From Gordius sp. MW1 (lineage: Eukaryota > Nematomorpha > Gordioida > Gordea > Gordiidae), in assembly GCA_964036665.1 (NCBI GenBank), contig OZ038532.1, positions 3,286,001 to 3,350,000 on the forward strand: DNA of 64,000 nucleotides, given 5' to 3'. Numbering within the stretch: the stretch's first letter is position 1; the number at the start of each line of letters is the position of its first letter. The notes beneath the pieces were generated by a model. That model was not told where the DNA came from. It saw only the letters and a list, made by a program, of their open reading frames with translations, and searched no databases. Both the position numbers and the translations under genes were made by a program. This document shows, piece after piece, positions 1 through 12,200 of this stretch.

Positions 1-596
1 ACAAGCACATGCGGTTCAAATAAAACTCATTTAATAAATGAATATATTTTACTTTAAATCGTCGTAAATAATTTACAAATTTTATATGATAGAATAATTG
101 ATTTGCTTATAACATTTATAGTCAGACTAAAGCAAAGAATAGAGCTGACGGCTGCAAAGTAGACCAATTCCCCACATATTTAAGCAGAGAAAAAGCGATT
201 AAGCACAGAAATTTTGATATTTAAAACTTTGAGTCACACCCAAAATTACCTGCTAATAATCAGTATAAATAGCATCAAAAAACCAAACCAAACTATATAA
301 ATACATCGATAAAATAGAATAAAATATCTATGAAACTAAAATTTATATTTAAAAAAAAAATTAAAAAATTTATGTATAAAATTGTCTCACATGTTTCGAT
401 CGCTTCGTTTCTATGTATTTTGAGAGTGGGTTAGTAGGCTTAGGCTGACCCTCCAATTCTGCTAAAGCACAAGCCACTTTGAAGAAGCTAGCCTACCAAA
501 AATTAAGAATTTAAGGAAATTGAAAATAAAACTTCCAAAAAAATAATATTTATAAAACGATATATTACATCTTTTTTCCGATTTTCTAAATCTTAC
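1..596. other. AT-rich DNA, no gene recognised
   Basis: I see no convincing coding exon in this stretch. It is AT-rich intron or intergenic DNA. It lies downstream (minus strand) of the last candidate NOSTRIN-like exon, so remaining exons of that gene, including any SH3 domain, would be here or beyond the left edge. Confidence 0.4.
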
Positions 597-712
597 TTCT
601 AAAAGATTAGACATGTGATGACACTGCAAAAGCTTATCCTTGATATCCCGCACTGACGATTGATCCGAAAATTTCGGAATTTCTTTGTAAACTTGCGACA
701 AATGCACTACGC
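597..712 (-). CDS. candidate later exon of the NOSTRIN-like gene
   Basis: Minus-strand reading gives VVHLSQVYKEIPKFSDQSS followed by VRDIKDKLLQCHHMSNLLE, bounded by an acceptor (TTAATCAG) and a donor (GAA|GTAAGA). The exon is 116 nt and enters in phase 1. The region after the F-BAR of NOSTRIN is helical and coiled-coil-like, which would suit this peptide. The phase does not join directly to the best donor of the exon at 2962-3228, so a small intermediate exon or another donor is needed. No SH3 domain is visible in the window; it would be expected further left. Confidence 0.45.
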
Positions 713-777
713 CTGATTAAAATAAAATCGTTTAAAGCTACCACACCTAAAACTTACATTTTTTATATACTAATGTC

Positions 778-935
778 AAGGCCGTAGCCCGAGGGTGACA
801 AAGAGGCCCCCAAATCCAAAAATCCTTTAAAATTTTATAAAATTATGGCTAAAATTGCAAAAAATTATCTTTATTGCCCCTCCCTAAATCATTATTACCC
901 CCCCCCCCTGTAATTCCAAACCTGGCTACGCCCAT
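778..935. repeat. foldback MITE, family A (GGGCGTAGCC ends)
   Basis: One end reads ggccgtagcccgag and the other CCTGGCTACGCCCAT. Between them are the family's hallmarks: a G/C homopolymer tract, ATTATGGCTAAAATT and CCCTCCCTAAATCATTATT. Other copies of this family in the window have exact 8-bp target duplications, which points to hAT-type mobility. There is no coding capacity. Confidence 0.8.
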
Positions 936-940
936 AACTA

Positions 941-1115
941 GTGTTGTAAAAAGGGTTGGGTTTTGTTTGGTCGACCTTTGGTTAACGGTCGACTATGGTC
1001 TGATTTCCAAATTTCGATTAAGCCTGGAGGTCAATGACAATAAAACCTTTAGATATTTAGTAGACTAAAAACAAAGATCGGCTAAACAAAACCCATGTTT
1101 TTTTACAACAGTAAC
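941..1115. repeat. foldback MITE, family B (TAGTGTTGTAAAA ends)
   Basis: Starts tagtgttgtaaaaaggg followed by TTTTGTTTGGTCGACC, and ends with the inverted AACAAAACCC and TTTTTTTACAACA. The arms are nearly palindromic around a GTCGAC core. The best copy of this family (54997-55189) has an exact 8-bp target duplication. Confidence 0.8.
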
Positions 1116-1250
1116 ATATACAAAATCAGGGTTTACTATTTAAAAAACAGCATATCTCATATTAGGGATGATAAATTTATACGTAAAACACATATTGATC
1201 CAAAATAAAGATGGAAATAAAAAAAATATGAAAAATAAGTCAATTGCACA

Positions 1251-1356
1251 AGGGCGTAGCCAGGATTGGATTTGGGGGGGGGGGCAATAATGATTTAGGG
1301 AGGGGCAAAACAATATTTTCTACCCCCCTTCCTGCCACCCTCTGGCTACGCCAATG
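1251..1356. repeat. short foldback MITE, family A
   Basis: Begins agggcgtagccaggattgg and ends ctctggctacgccaatg, with an internal G12 run and AATAATGATTTAGGGAGGGGC. It is a shortened copy of the family A element. The region from 1357 to about 2390 contains only AT-rich sequence and a G-run near 1879-1905; no gene was seen there. Confidence 0.75.
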
Positions 1357-2394
1357 CAAGTGTAGTATCTAACTCTACGAGAATCCCAATTGTCGTCCGA
1401 ATAAAAAACAAGTGAATTATTTTATTTCCGAGAACGTTTAACAATTTCTCGAAAAAATAAAACTAACAATTCCTTCTAAAGCTAGGCAACAGATGATCAT
1501 CACGGGTTGAGAGGGGATTTAAAAAAAGCACATTAAAGATCCATGATTATTCAAACTAATTTTTGGACCCCAAGCCTTACAAATTATTTAAAGAAAAGGG
1601 AAACAAATCTCTTAATCCCATGGTAATCGCGAATCGTTTTTTATGCGACAAAAAATAGGCATTAACTATCTGTAAATATAATTCATTAGCCATAGTGGAA
1701 TGCTTTACGAATTTACAACTCTTAACTTCCTAGTTTATTCATCTCACCTTCACAAAATATCTAATTTTTTTTGTAAAAATTGAAAAATAGTAAATATAAT
1801 TAAAAGCTTTATTCAAAAACAAATAATTATAATCATCAAAAAAATTTATAAAAAAGATAAAAATATTCTAATGTAGATTCGGGGGGGGGGGGGGGAGGGG
1901 GAGGAGCTCCTGCTTTTGGGCTAACCCCAAAATAAACAAAGAATTGTAGCATTTATAGTTTGTCAATATGACTAAGGAAATAGGGACAAAAAAAGGATGA
2001 ATTACTTTCTCTGGCAGCTTTTTCCTTTTCGATATCTTGTCGCAATATAACTAAAACCCTTTCGAGCGATTGTTTTCGACGTCCGGTATTCATCGAATTT
2101 GAAAAATCTTCGGCCTAATTCATTACGAACATAAAAAAGTTCAAATTTGTATGAACTTTTTTCCGTGATTTACTTGCAAAAATGTTAAGGGTATATTTAG
2201 CGCTAAACCTCTTTTAAAACAAATATCTTAAAAACCCTGCAGAGGGGAAAAAGTATAAATGTTATCTTGAGAAATTTATTTATAGAATAATCAAAAAAAT
2301 AAGAGGAATATAATAGACCTATGAGCAAAGTCAAGTAAGGAATGCGTTTTAACTTGCTTTTGCACGGGGAGAGAGACTGAAGTCATTTTTTTCA

Positions 2395-2797
2395 ACCCGC
2401 ACCCGACCCAAAAGCATTTTAAGATTTTCAAGAACCCGACCCGACCCTGCACGGGCCGTCTGAAGCCCGAGGCCACAAAATAAACTATCATCGGGCCTCG
2501 GGCTAGGGTCGGACCTGATGGGTCAACCCGACCCGAGGCCCGAGCCCGAGGCGAAATCTAGCAAACAGATTTGTTGAAACTTTTAACTAATTCCTTTGTT
2601 GAGTAGGCTATTTAGAGGAGACCAAACAATTTTATGTTAAATGAAAGGTGCGGGTGGGTATTGTGGATAAAATTTTTAAAAATTTACATTTCAAAAATGT
2701 TGGGCCGGGCTCGGGTCAGGCCTGAGTAAAAAAAGTGTAGGGCTCGAGCCGAAGAAATTCAATTTTGCAGGGCTCTGGTCACCCGTACATATCTCTA
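2395..2797. mobile_element. hAT-like relic with GGCCCGG/CCCGAC subterminal repeats
   Basis: The right end, read on the minus strand, is TAGAGATATGTACGGGTGACC, close to the terminal sequence TAGAGACCTGCACGGGTGACC of the element at 63795. Arrays of CCCGACCC and GGCCTCGGGC units sit near both ends and the middle is AT-rich. The left terminus is not clean. Non-coding; an old member of the TAGAGACCTGCA group. Confidence 0.6.
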
Positions 2798-2961
2798 GAC
2801 TGAAACTTAAAAGCTAATCTCAAACAAAAGGAAGGGAAGGGTGTCGGTATAAAATAAATTGGTCAAAAACGGACTAGATAGATAATATTAATGTTTTATA
2901 AAATTTCTAGGAAATTCGTTATTGTATAAAGTAGTAGCTGTAGTAGTAGTAGTAATATTAC

Positions 2962-3228
2962 GTAAAAATCGAAGAGATACTGATCTGCCATATTAAGACG
3001 AAAATCGTGTCCATTAGCAGCACGAGAGCCCGAAATGAGATTTAAAGCGTTTGGGGGTAGGTTATTAGCAGCACAAATTCCACTATCCGTGCTAGGATAG
3101 GTACTACTGTCGGTGCCTCCTCTCCCCCTACTGCTATACGAGGCTGGGCTGTTAGAGCTGGGAGATGGGGTAGTTGACGACGGAGCGGGCTTAACTTGGA
3201 GCACGGCCTGCGATATATTGTCCAATAC
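2962..3228 (-). CDS. Nostrin: NOSTRIN-like gene, exon 9: Ser/Pro linker
   Basis: Continues VLDNISQAVLQVKPAPSS into a Ser/Pro/Gly-rich linker and ends at MADQYLFDFY before GTAATA. The acceptor is CTCAAAG. Reading on without splicing enters an ATT/ACT microsatellite and stops, so a donor near 2962 is likely. Confidence 0.65.
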
Positions 3229-6200
3229 CTTTGAGTCCCAACAAATAAAAAATGGATTATAATGCAAATATATTTATAAACAACTTTGCAAAATATATAT
3301 AACTTCGACAAATGTAATAGAAATTATACGAGGGCACTTCTCAATATACTATATCAAAAATTCTGCAAATTAATCTTTTTGATAATCTAATAAATACAAA
3401 ATAATACAAACCAACAAATTGGACCCGACATAATGATAGATTTATAAAATCAATCGGCAAACTGTTTGCAGATTCTGGTACCGTTTTTCATCGTGAACAC
3501 GATTTTATAATTTAAATTTTTTCCCCATACGTCAAGTTTTTGGAATAATTGCTGTCAAAGTGGCTAAAAGCAGCGATTTTAGCATTGTTTTTCAAACGTC
3601 AATAACTTGCAGCAAATTAACAGGTTAAATGGTAATTTAATAAATTTGATTTATAAATAATTATAACTTTACATCAAACATAAAAATGTATATATGTATG
3701 TATTTGGGCAAGTTCCAAACAATATTAACAAGGCATACCTGATTCAATTTAGAGGGTATGACGGCCACACTAGTGAGATATTTGACCAGGACCTCTCTGC
3801 TAATTCGGAACCGCTCCCGTTCCAACCCATGCAAACGGGCGTAAGATTGGTCCAAAATTAAGTCTCGTTCTTGCCTGCAACGTTCCGCTTTTATACAGGA
3901 ATCGTGGTAGGAATGATCAACTTTTTTGCAAGAATCCGCACCTTTACATATCTTTTCTTCGACCTAGAAACGTAATCGAACGTTTTAAATGGAAGATACT
4001 AATAGAATAAAACTAATGCCTTGGGTGTGCTGTTACCATAGATAGATACATACATGGGCGTAGCCAAGGGGGGGGGCAAGGATGGGCGGTTGCCCTTATC
4101 GAAATACAAAAATTTGGTAACTACTAAAAATATGGGTAAAATTTCAAAAAATGATCTTGCCCCTTCCTAAATCATTATTGCCCCTCTCGAATTGCAATGC
4201 TTGCTACGCCCATGGATAGCTGTAATTTAACTTAATAAGTTTTAGTATCAAAATTTGATTTAATTATGGGTAAAATTTCTAAAAATTATCAATATGCCCC
4301 TCCCTAAATTATTATATCTGCATAAGGAGTAGTAATACTAAATAATAAATTTTAAAATTAAAACTTCAAATAAAATAGATATATATATATATACAATTAA
4401 TAAATGAAAAGAACTTATACTTTGAGCAGCTCCTTTTCGGACATGCTCGAACCATTGGCCTTGTCAGCAGTCGACCTCGGTCTGTTATTATCCGCACTAT
4501 CCCGCAGTCGTTCCAAATTTTTATGTGCCTCAAAACTGGCTGTCTTATCCTAAGAGATTTACAAAAAACATTTAGTGTGCTATCAAAGTAACTTGAAATT
4601 ATTAAATTCCATTGAAAATGTCTTTAAAAAATTTCAAAAAAAAAGTTTCATTTTTTAAAATAATTTAGATAAAACTTTTTGAAAATTAATTAGCAAATAA
4701 CCTTGGTTTCTTCCAATCTCGCATCCTCGTAAGTTTTACAAGCTTTTTCTACGGCTGCCTCGATCTAAGATAATATTATTACGACAACGTAAATAAAACC
4801 ATTTTTTCAGTAAATTAAAAGGCACGATTAATGATTATAAAACTAAAAAAAACAATTTTTGCATTGTAAAAACAATTAAAAAATCTTTAATATAGTGAAA
4901 CCTTTATATTTTGAATCGTGGCGAACAAAGCAAAAAAGATTATCTCCTTTTTAATGCTTGTCTAGTATCTAATATGTTAAGAGTGCAAAAATCTATTGAG
5001 AAAACAGATATTTTGTCAAGTTTTATTGTGGCGTCTCCAAGTTTTTTATATTAAAAGTTCTGCTTTAAAATGCGCTAAATGCTTAATAATTCCCATGTTT
5101 TCTCGTTAAAGACTAGCTATTTTGCTCAAAACTTGTTATATAAACTATCCAAATTAAAGACCAATCCTTGAACCACTTGTATTGGTTTGACCCCACCTTA
5201 ACATGCCAATATAAATTTTAACGCTTAAAAGAACTTCAAAATACATCGGAAAACTTCGAAAATCAAATTATATAAACAAAAATTCCCAAAATATTTAATT
5301 TATAATTAAAATCCCATTTATTTTTCCCCCCTAAAAAAGCCAGAAATAAAAGTCATTTTAAAAATTAAAAAATTACGTTTTTCCTAGCTTCTGAATGGGC
5401 TTTAGATATGCTATTTAACGGTTTTGCCAGATCTTCCACTAGAGCCAAACTGAGATTTCTATCAATACATAAAATCCCAAATAAATTTCCAAATTAAAAT
5501 ATCAATGTTTTATTTTTTTCTCCTAAAAATAATCAACAAATATTTTAAAAATCAATATATTTGTATTGTAAAACACATAAAAAATGGACTTGCTTGTGAA
5601 TTTGAGCTTCAGCATCCATTTCTTTCCCTATAACTTCCCAAGCAGCAAAGGAGGCATTTCTAAGTGTCATAAATGAATTGTAAAAATATTGTTATTAAAA
5701 ATAAATTTAATCAATTGCTATGCAATTTATGGGCTCGCTTTTGGTTGTCCGTCTGTCGGTCCTGTCTGTCCAACTTGTACTTTTTTAATAATCGCCATGG
5801 AAACTTATGCTTCTGTAAAAAACTTTTATTAATTCCTAGGCAATTTATGGGCTCGCTTTTGGTTGTCCGTCCGTCCGTCCGTCCGTCCGTCCTGTCCAAC
5901 TTGTACTTTCTATTGCCGTGAAAACTTATACGTGTTTTAATGGCTGTGGGTGTGGGTGGACTTATGTTTCTGTGAAAGACTTTTATTTTGCTTTCGCTAA
6001 TAGACTAACTAATGACCGCTGATTGGCTTAAATTTTTTCGACCTAGCTCGAGCCCAAACTCCATTTTGTTTATGGGCCTGCCTGACATGGGCGTACGCAG
6101 GGGGGGAAGCGGCTGCCCCCCCCCTAATTACAAAAAAAAAGTTTTCAATACAAAAACCTTTAGAAATTAAAAAAATATATGTTTTGCCCCCCCCCCTAAT

Positions 6201-9200
6201 TAGCCAGAGGGGGGCAGCCGGACTTCCTGCCCCGCCTAATTAGGGGAGTTGCTGTTTTTTTTGGTCGCCGGAAAATTGATGAATGACGAGATCTTTTTTT
6301 TGCTCTCAGGAAAAAAATTTTGCCGCCCCCCCCCCCCTAATTCAAAACCTGGGTACGCCCATGCTGCCTGATTACTTTTATTTTAAATTTAGATATAAAA
6401 AAAAGCTTTTAAATTTTATACAATTAACGTAAACTAAATATTTTTGGTCTCTACTATATTGATGAAACTTAGGCAAAATGTGGCAAAATTTTTCTATTAA
6501 CAACTTTAAGCTTTATGTATATAAATGTTCAATGTGTAATATAAACTTTTATTGGATAAAGGTTAGCAACTTCCCATATTGTAGGCCTCTTAAAAAAAGC
6601 GCGATAGCCCGGAGGTCAAAAGTAATATTGATTTTAAACCATTATTTATTGATCTAAAGATAACCAATCGATGGCAGGACATGGATATTCAAGGGCAAAT
6701 GAATTTATCACGCAATCAACTAATTATAAATTTCCCAAAATTCCCCTCTTTATCCTCTCAAAATTTCAGTTTAACATAACAAAAATTAGATTTTCACAGA
6801 AAAAAATTGGACAGGACAGGACGGGCATGACAATTAACCGCGGTCATTAGCTAGTCTATATGCGAAAGCAAAATAAAAGACTTTTACAGAAGCACAAGTC
6901 CACAGCCATTTAAAACCCGTAAAAGTTTCCACGGCAGTTATTAAAAAATCACAAGTTGGACAGGACGGACAGGACAGAACGGACAACCAAAAATGAGCCC
7001 ATAAATTGCGTAGCAATTCAAAAAACTAAACTAAACAATTTGAAACATACATAATAAAAAAGAGGAAAATTACCCATTGCACCCCAGCCAGTTTTTAACT
7101 ATATAGATATATGGGTCAATGGATTATAAGGGTACTGGCAGTTGCTATTCTAATTCTACGCTCGCGCTTAGAGAAATCTTCTAGTTTTTAACCTATTTCA
7201 AAGCAAATAGCACGTGACAATTTGTAGATTAAAACAAAATAATATCCCCTTACGTGGGGCGGGGTCCCACAGTACCCCAGACATGCCAATATGAGATAAG
7301 ATGTCCCCCCAAAATAAAATTTTTCCATTGCTAGGCAATCATTGGGCTCGCTTTTGATTGTCCGTCCGTCCGTCCGTCGTTACGTCCTGTTCAACCTGAC
7401 TTTTTAATTGCTATTTTAGGGGGGGGGGGATAATAATTTAGGGAGGGGCAAAATGATCATTTTTTGTAATTTTAGCCATAATTTTGATAAATTTCAACAA
7501 ATTTTTGGATTTAGAGGGGGCACCGCCCCTGACTGCCCCCCCCCTTGGTTACGCCCATGGTCCGTTTTCTCCTTACCTTATTCTATCTGTCCAGCTCCGC
7601 TTTTTTATTAATTACTATACATTACGCGTTATAAAATTATTTTTAAATATCACCATATATTTGATTTAAAAACTTATCTAATTTTTTTATCATATTCTTA
7701 TCGGAATACGGCTTAACAAAGCAAGAGTGGGGGGGGAGGTGTAATGAAATAGAAACTTTATTTCTTCGCTATAATATAATAATAAATTTTTTATTATGCC
7801 TTTAGGGGCAACTATAAGCCCCAATCATGACTAATGCATTTTAAACGGCAAATAAGCATAAAAAATACCTTTTTTATCGCCCAAATCTATAGATTAGAAT
7901 ATTAAGATTTTAGATTAGATTAATTCTCGCTGATCGGGTTTGAAATTTTTAAAATTGATAAAATTATAGACTCTTTTATTAAAAATATATCAACAAACCT
8001 GGGAGGTTTAACTAATTTTTAAATCTATATTAGACTAAATTGAGAGGAGGTCGGGGCTAGTTTGCGTTAATTATATATAAAAACAATAATCATAGAACAT
8101 TACAATTTGAGTATGCGTATTTTGTCATAACTCATAAGGTACGTAAAAAAAAATTTGTTTGTGGAAATTAAAAATTAAGAATTTTGTAGTTTGAAAACAA
8201 TATTTTTATTATTATGATTAATTTGCTATGTGATTTGACTCCTCAAGCATAAAATTTAAAAATTTAACATCTTTTCCCTCAAATAAAAACTTATTTTAAC
8301 AAAAGAACCACAAAAATATAAAATTTTATAACTTTAATTTTAAAGACTTTTGTTAGTTGCAAACTAAATGATGGTAATATACTAATTGGTTTGTGTAGAA
8401 TAGGGAAAACCTTGACCTATCCACCCATCTATATTGCAATATATTTTAGAATACCACATACAGCTGTTTTCGAGGTGGGAAAAGATTAAAATTTTTACAA
8501 TTGATTTCACCCAAAAATACAAGGTTAAAATTTAAGCCATTTGAAGCATATAAAATCAACAATATCACACAATTTAAATTTATAATTCTTGTAAATTTTA
8601 ATATCCAAACTTGCTGGATTTTGTTTTAAACATGTTTAAAGAAAATTATATGCAAGTTGCCATACATTCGTGGCAAAACTCTTGAACATTGTGCTGTGAC
8701 TTGGATAAGTACATAAATATGATAAATAAACAGAATTCAGAAAAAAATTAGTTTGAAAAATATATTTTACCAGAACAAAAAACTCATTTTTTATCCAATT
8801 GCCACACCCCATACACATTTATTAAAAAAAGTTTTTTTAGACTCTTTTCATAGCTTCTTTATTAATGTAAAAATAAAATAATAATTTACCCTCCAGTATT
8901 TAAAAAAGCTTTTTTCCTCAACGATTTCCTAACATCCTCAGATACATCTTCAATTTTTTTCTTTTTATCATTGTTTGAGCTTGTTATGCTGTCATGGCTT
9001 GAATCCAATGGTAGAGTCAGTAATTGTTGACATTGATGTTGAGCAGTTTTAACTAGCTTGGCTGATAATTTGTTAAGATTTTTGTAGTATTGAGATTCTA
9101 AATCTGCCCTGTAATAATCATGTTCAAAATTAACTTTTAGATTTAAATAGAGCTTACATAATTAAAAAAAATTGATAAAACTTATAAGAACCATTGTTAT

Positions 9201-12200
9201 AAAAGATTACCAATTTAATTATAAGGTATTATTTAAAGAAATATTAGCAGTAATAAATTATAATTTACCGTTCTTGGAGAATAGAGGCAATATCCCTGCA
9301 AAAGTGACTCCCACTTTTGATGAATTTGCAGCAGTTTTCAAATCCTTGTTGACCCTGAATTTATTAATTTTAATATATTGATTAACAAATTACCAAAAAA
9401 GATTTTGTTATCATACAATTTGTATGTTTTAATTTAAGCTTCATTAAAACTGGGAAAAAAATAATGATAATTTGCTAACCATTGAGTAATTATTGATTTT
9501 CTCAGTAGATAATAATATCTAGTTAAGTATGTTAAGGTTAAACTCTTAAAAAACACATTAGATTATTACGGATGAATGTAGCACTCATGTGATAATTACC
9601 TGCTTATTACCTGAGCTTTTATAATAAACATATTTTAAAATAGAGAGGGTGTTATTTATCAATATAATACAGGATAAATCTTTTAGTAACATGCAATTTT
9701 AACAATGTAAACGGATATAATTCACGTCATATATGACCGTCGATCAATTTATTAGTTGATCATAGAGAACTTTCAATCAAAATAATCGCAGAGCTAATAA
9801 ACCAATAATTCTTATAATATACGAATGTCTTATAGTTATAAATAAGTTCTACTAGCAAATAAATATTAACATCTATTTGAGGGCCACCTTACATGGGCTA
9901 TTAATAAAAGGCTTAATATTAAAGTTCAAATAACATTACACTTAAGATTTATTTCCAGTTATTATGGTTGCAAATTGGTTAATATTTTATGGAGGAATAA
10001 GAGCATCTTGATCTCTTTGAAACATATATATTATACAACTTTGGCCCTATATCAGTCAGCTACTTTGGAATACAATTATAACAATAACTGAAGGAAGGAT
10101 GAAGGCATATCAATTGTAATATCAAGTTATATTAACATCAAATCCAATCTTTATTTAAATTTATTAATATTAAAGTTTGATGTTAAAAAATTAAAGTGGC
10201 CCTGCTTATAGATTTCTTTGATCTCACTCCAACAAATTGAGGCTACCCATTCACTCACCCCTCTATCAAATCAATTTATATAAACGTCAAAGTCCTTCTG
10301 TTTTTTAAATTTTTGTAATGTGTCTGATTTGTTACTAAAAATCTTTATAAGTAGCTAGCAATATGACCTCAAGGTAAAAAAAATCAAAGATCACGCTAAT
10401 GCTCTAAGTTAATTAATAATAAACTTGACCAAGAAAATTATACAGATATTTTATATGACCAATGGTGCATTTTAATTTGACACAGCTGTTACTTCTTGGG
10501 GTGTAAAGCATTTTTAAGGCGGTTGCTAAAACAGCCAAAATAGTAACTCAGTGCATTGTATTTTGAAATAATATCAAGAAAATTGCTTAATTTTGGCTAC
10601 AACTATAATACTAGTTTATAGAAGAGTCCTGCAAAGTCAATCTGTTTAAATCAAATACGCACCAAAAACTAAATTAATTTTTTAACCAAAACCCAAATAA
10701 CCGAGTATTAAATGCAATTTATGGACTCGCCTTTGATTATCCTATCCCGCCCGTCCAACTTATAATTTTTTAGTAATTGCCGTGGAAACTACAGGTTAAG
10801 AATGGCTGTGGACTTATGCTTCCGTAAAAGACTTTTCTTTCGCAAATAGACTCGCTAATGACCGTTGGTTGGCATTAATTTTTTCGAACTCGCTCAGATT
10901 CCATTATTGTTCTTATGCCCGACTAGTTATTACCTTTATATATTTTCTTTGGGCATTGTCTAGGTTGTTGCTTTATATCGAATTATTACGGAACTGGCTA
11001 AATTATTCCCTGCATATTAAGGCTGACCGTTGCTTACATCTAATTTGTTTCCCGGCCCAAGGCCAAAATTCTGGTTAATTGATATTTAGTTTTGCTGCTT
11101 ATTTTCGTTTGTAAATTTGTTTTTTTAAGTTGTCTAGGCATTGCTTTATAAAGGATGATTTTGAAACTGGCTAAATAATTCCCTGCAAATTAATAATGAC
11201 CCTTGCTAACTTCTATTTTATTTGACCCCGGCCAATGACCAAAATTCACTTTTAATTATGTGCCAGCAAGTTGTGGCATTCATGGTATATTAGCTTCAAA
11301 TATTCATTTTCCCCGCAAAATTATTTTTTGGCTGAAAATAAGTTATGACGGTTCCTCTGCAAAAGTTCACACTTTGTCTTTTTTTCGGGCCTCACTTGAT
11401 TTTTAATTTTTTGTGTTTTGTTGGTGTGGGCTGCCAACTTTTAGGCCAAAAATCTATATATTTCTTTGACCCCTGCTTAGAGTTTCACCATTGCCCCATT
11501 CCCTCTCTTTGCCCCTCTTTGTCCCATTTCTGACCCCTTTTGGACCCCTTCCCCCCCCCCCCTTTTTGCCTTCCTCTTTGCCCACTTGCCCTACCCTTTA
11601 TGCCTCCTTACCCACCTACCTTTTTGACCCCCCACTCCCCCTTGGTTCCCACACCCCCTCACGCAGGCCTCTAGCGATAAGTGATGACGCAAGGCATCCT
11701 CTCTCCCCTTTATGCCCCACCCCCCTTAATTGATAAGTAAAAGTCAGGCAATTAATAAGACCTTTAAAATTGTTTTTTAATGCTCGCACAATATAACTTC
11801 TTCCTCTTCATAGGCATTCTCCACCCTCACCTTTATTTAAATACTATTTGTCTCTTATAATTTCCCTCGTAGCTTTACTATCGCAATACACCACAATAAT
11901 TTAATCAATTAATTATAATCTAACCAGTAACCACGGGCGACCAGCTAATGAATTATACAAAAATCTGTAAAAATAATGCATGGCAAAGATTCAAAAATTT
12001 AATTGTCCTGACATCTTTTGTCTTGTCCAACTTTTTTATTTATTTATTACGTAGTTAAAATGGTTGAAGATGATGTCACAAATATATATAGAGAGAGTAA
12101 TGCAAATGGAGATATTGGTTAGTTATTTACAAAAAGGCAACCGAGCAAAATGGGACATAATTGGAAACTCTGTCGTATTGCGGTCAATAAACGATTAATT

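Noticed and set aside
1879..1905. Long poly-G runs (here and in family A) as functional G-quadruplex regulators
   Set aside because: Most runs sit at a fixed place inside family A MITEs and vary in length, consistent with slippage; no gene-related placement was seen.
2896..2961. Hydrophobic C-terminus (VILLLLLQLLLYTITNF) as a membrane anchor of the F-BAR protein
   Set aside because: It is a translation of an AGT/ACT microsatellite after a plausible donor at 2961.
10869..11733. ORFs of 60-80 aa in 10.9-11.7 kb as genes
   Set aside because: They lie in family C repeat and a C/T-rich low-complexity tract; no domain or codon pattern.
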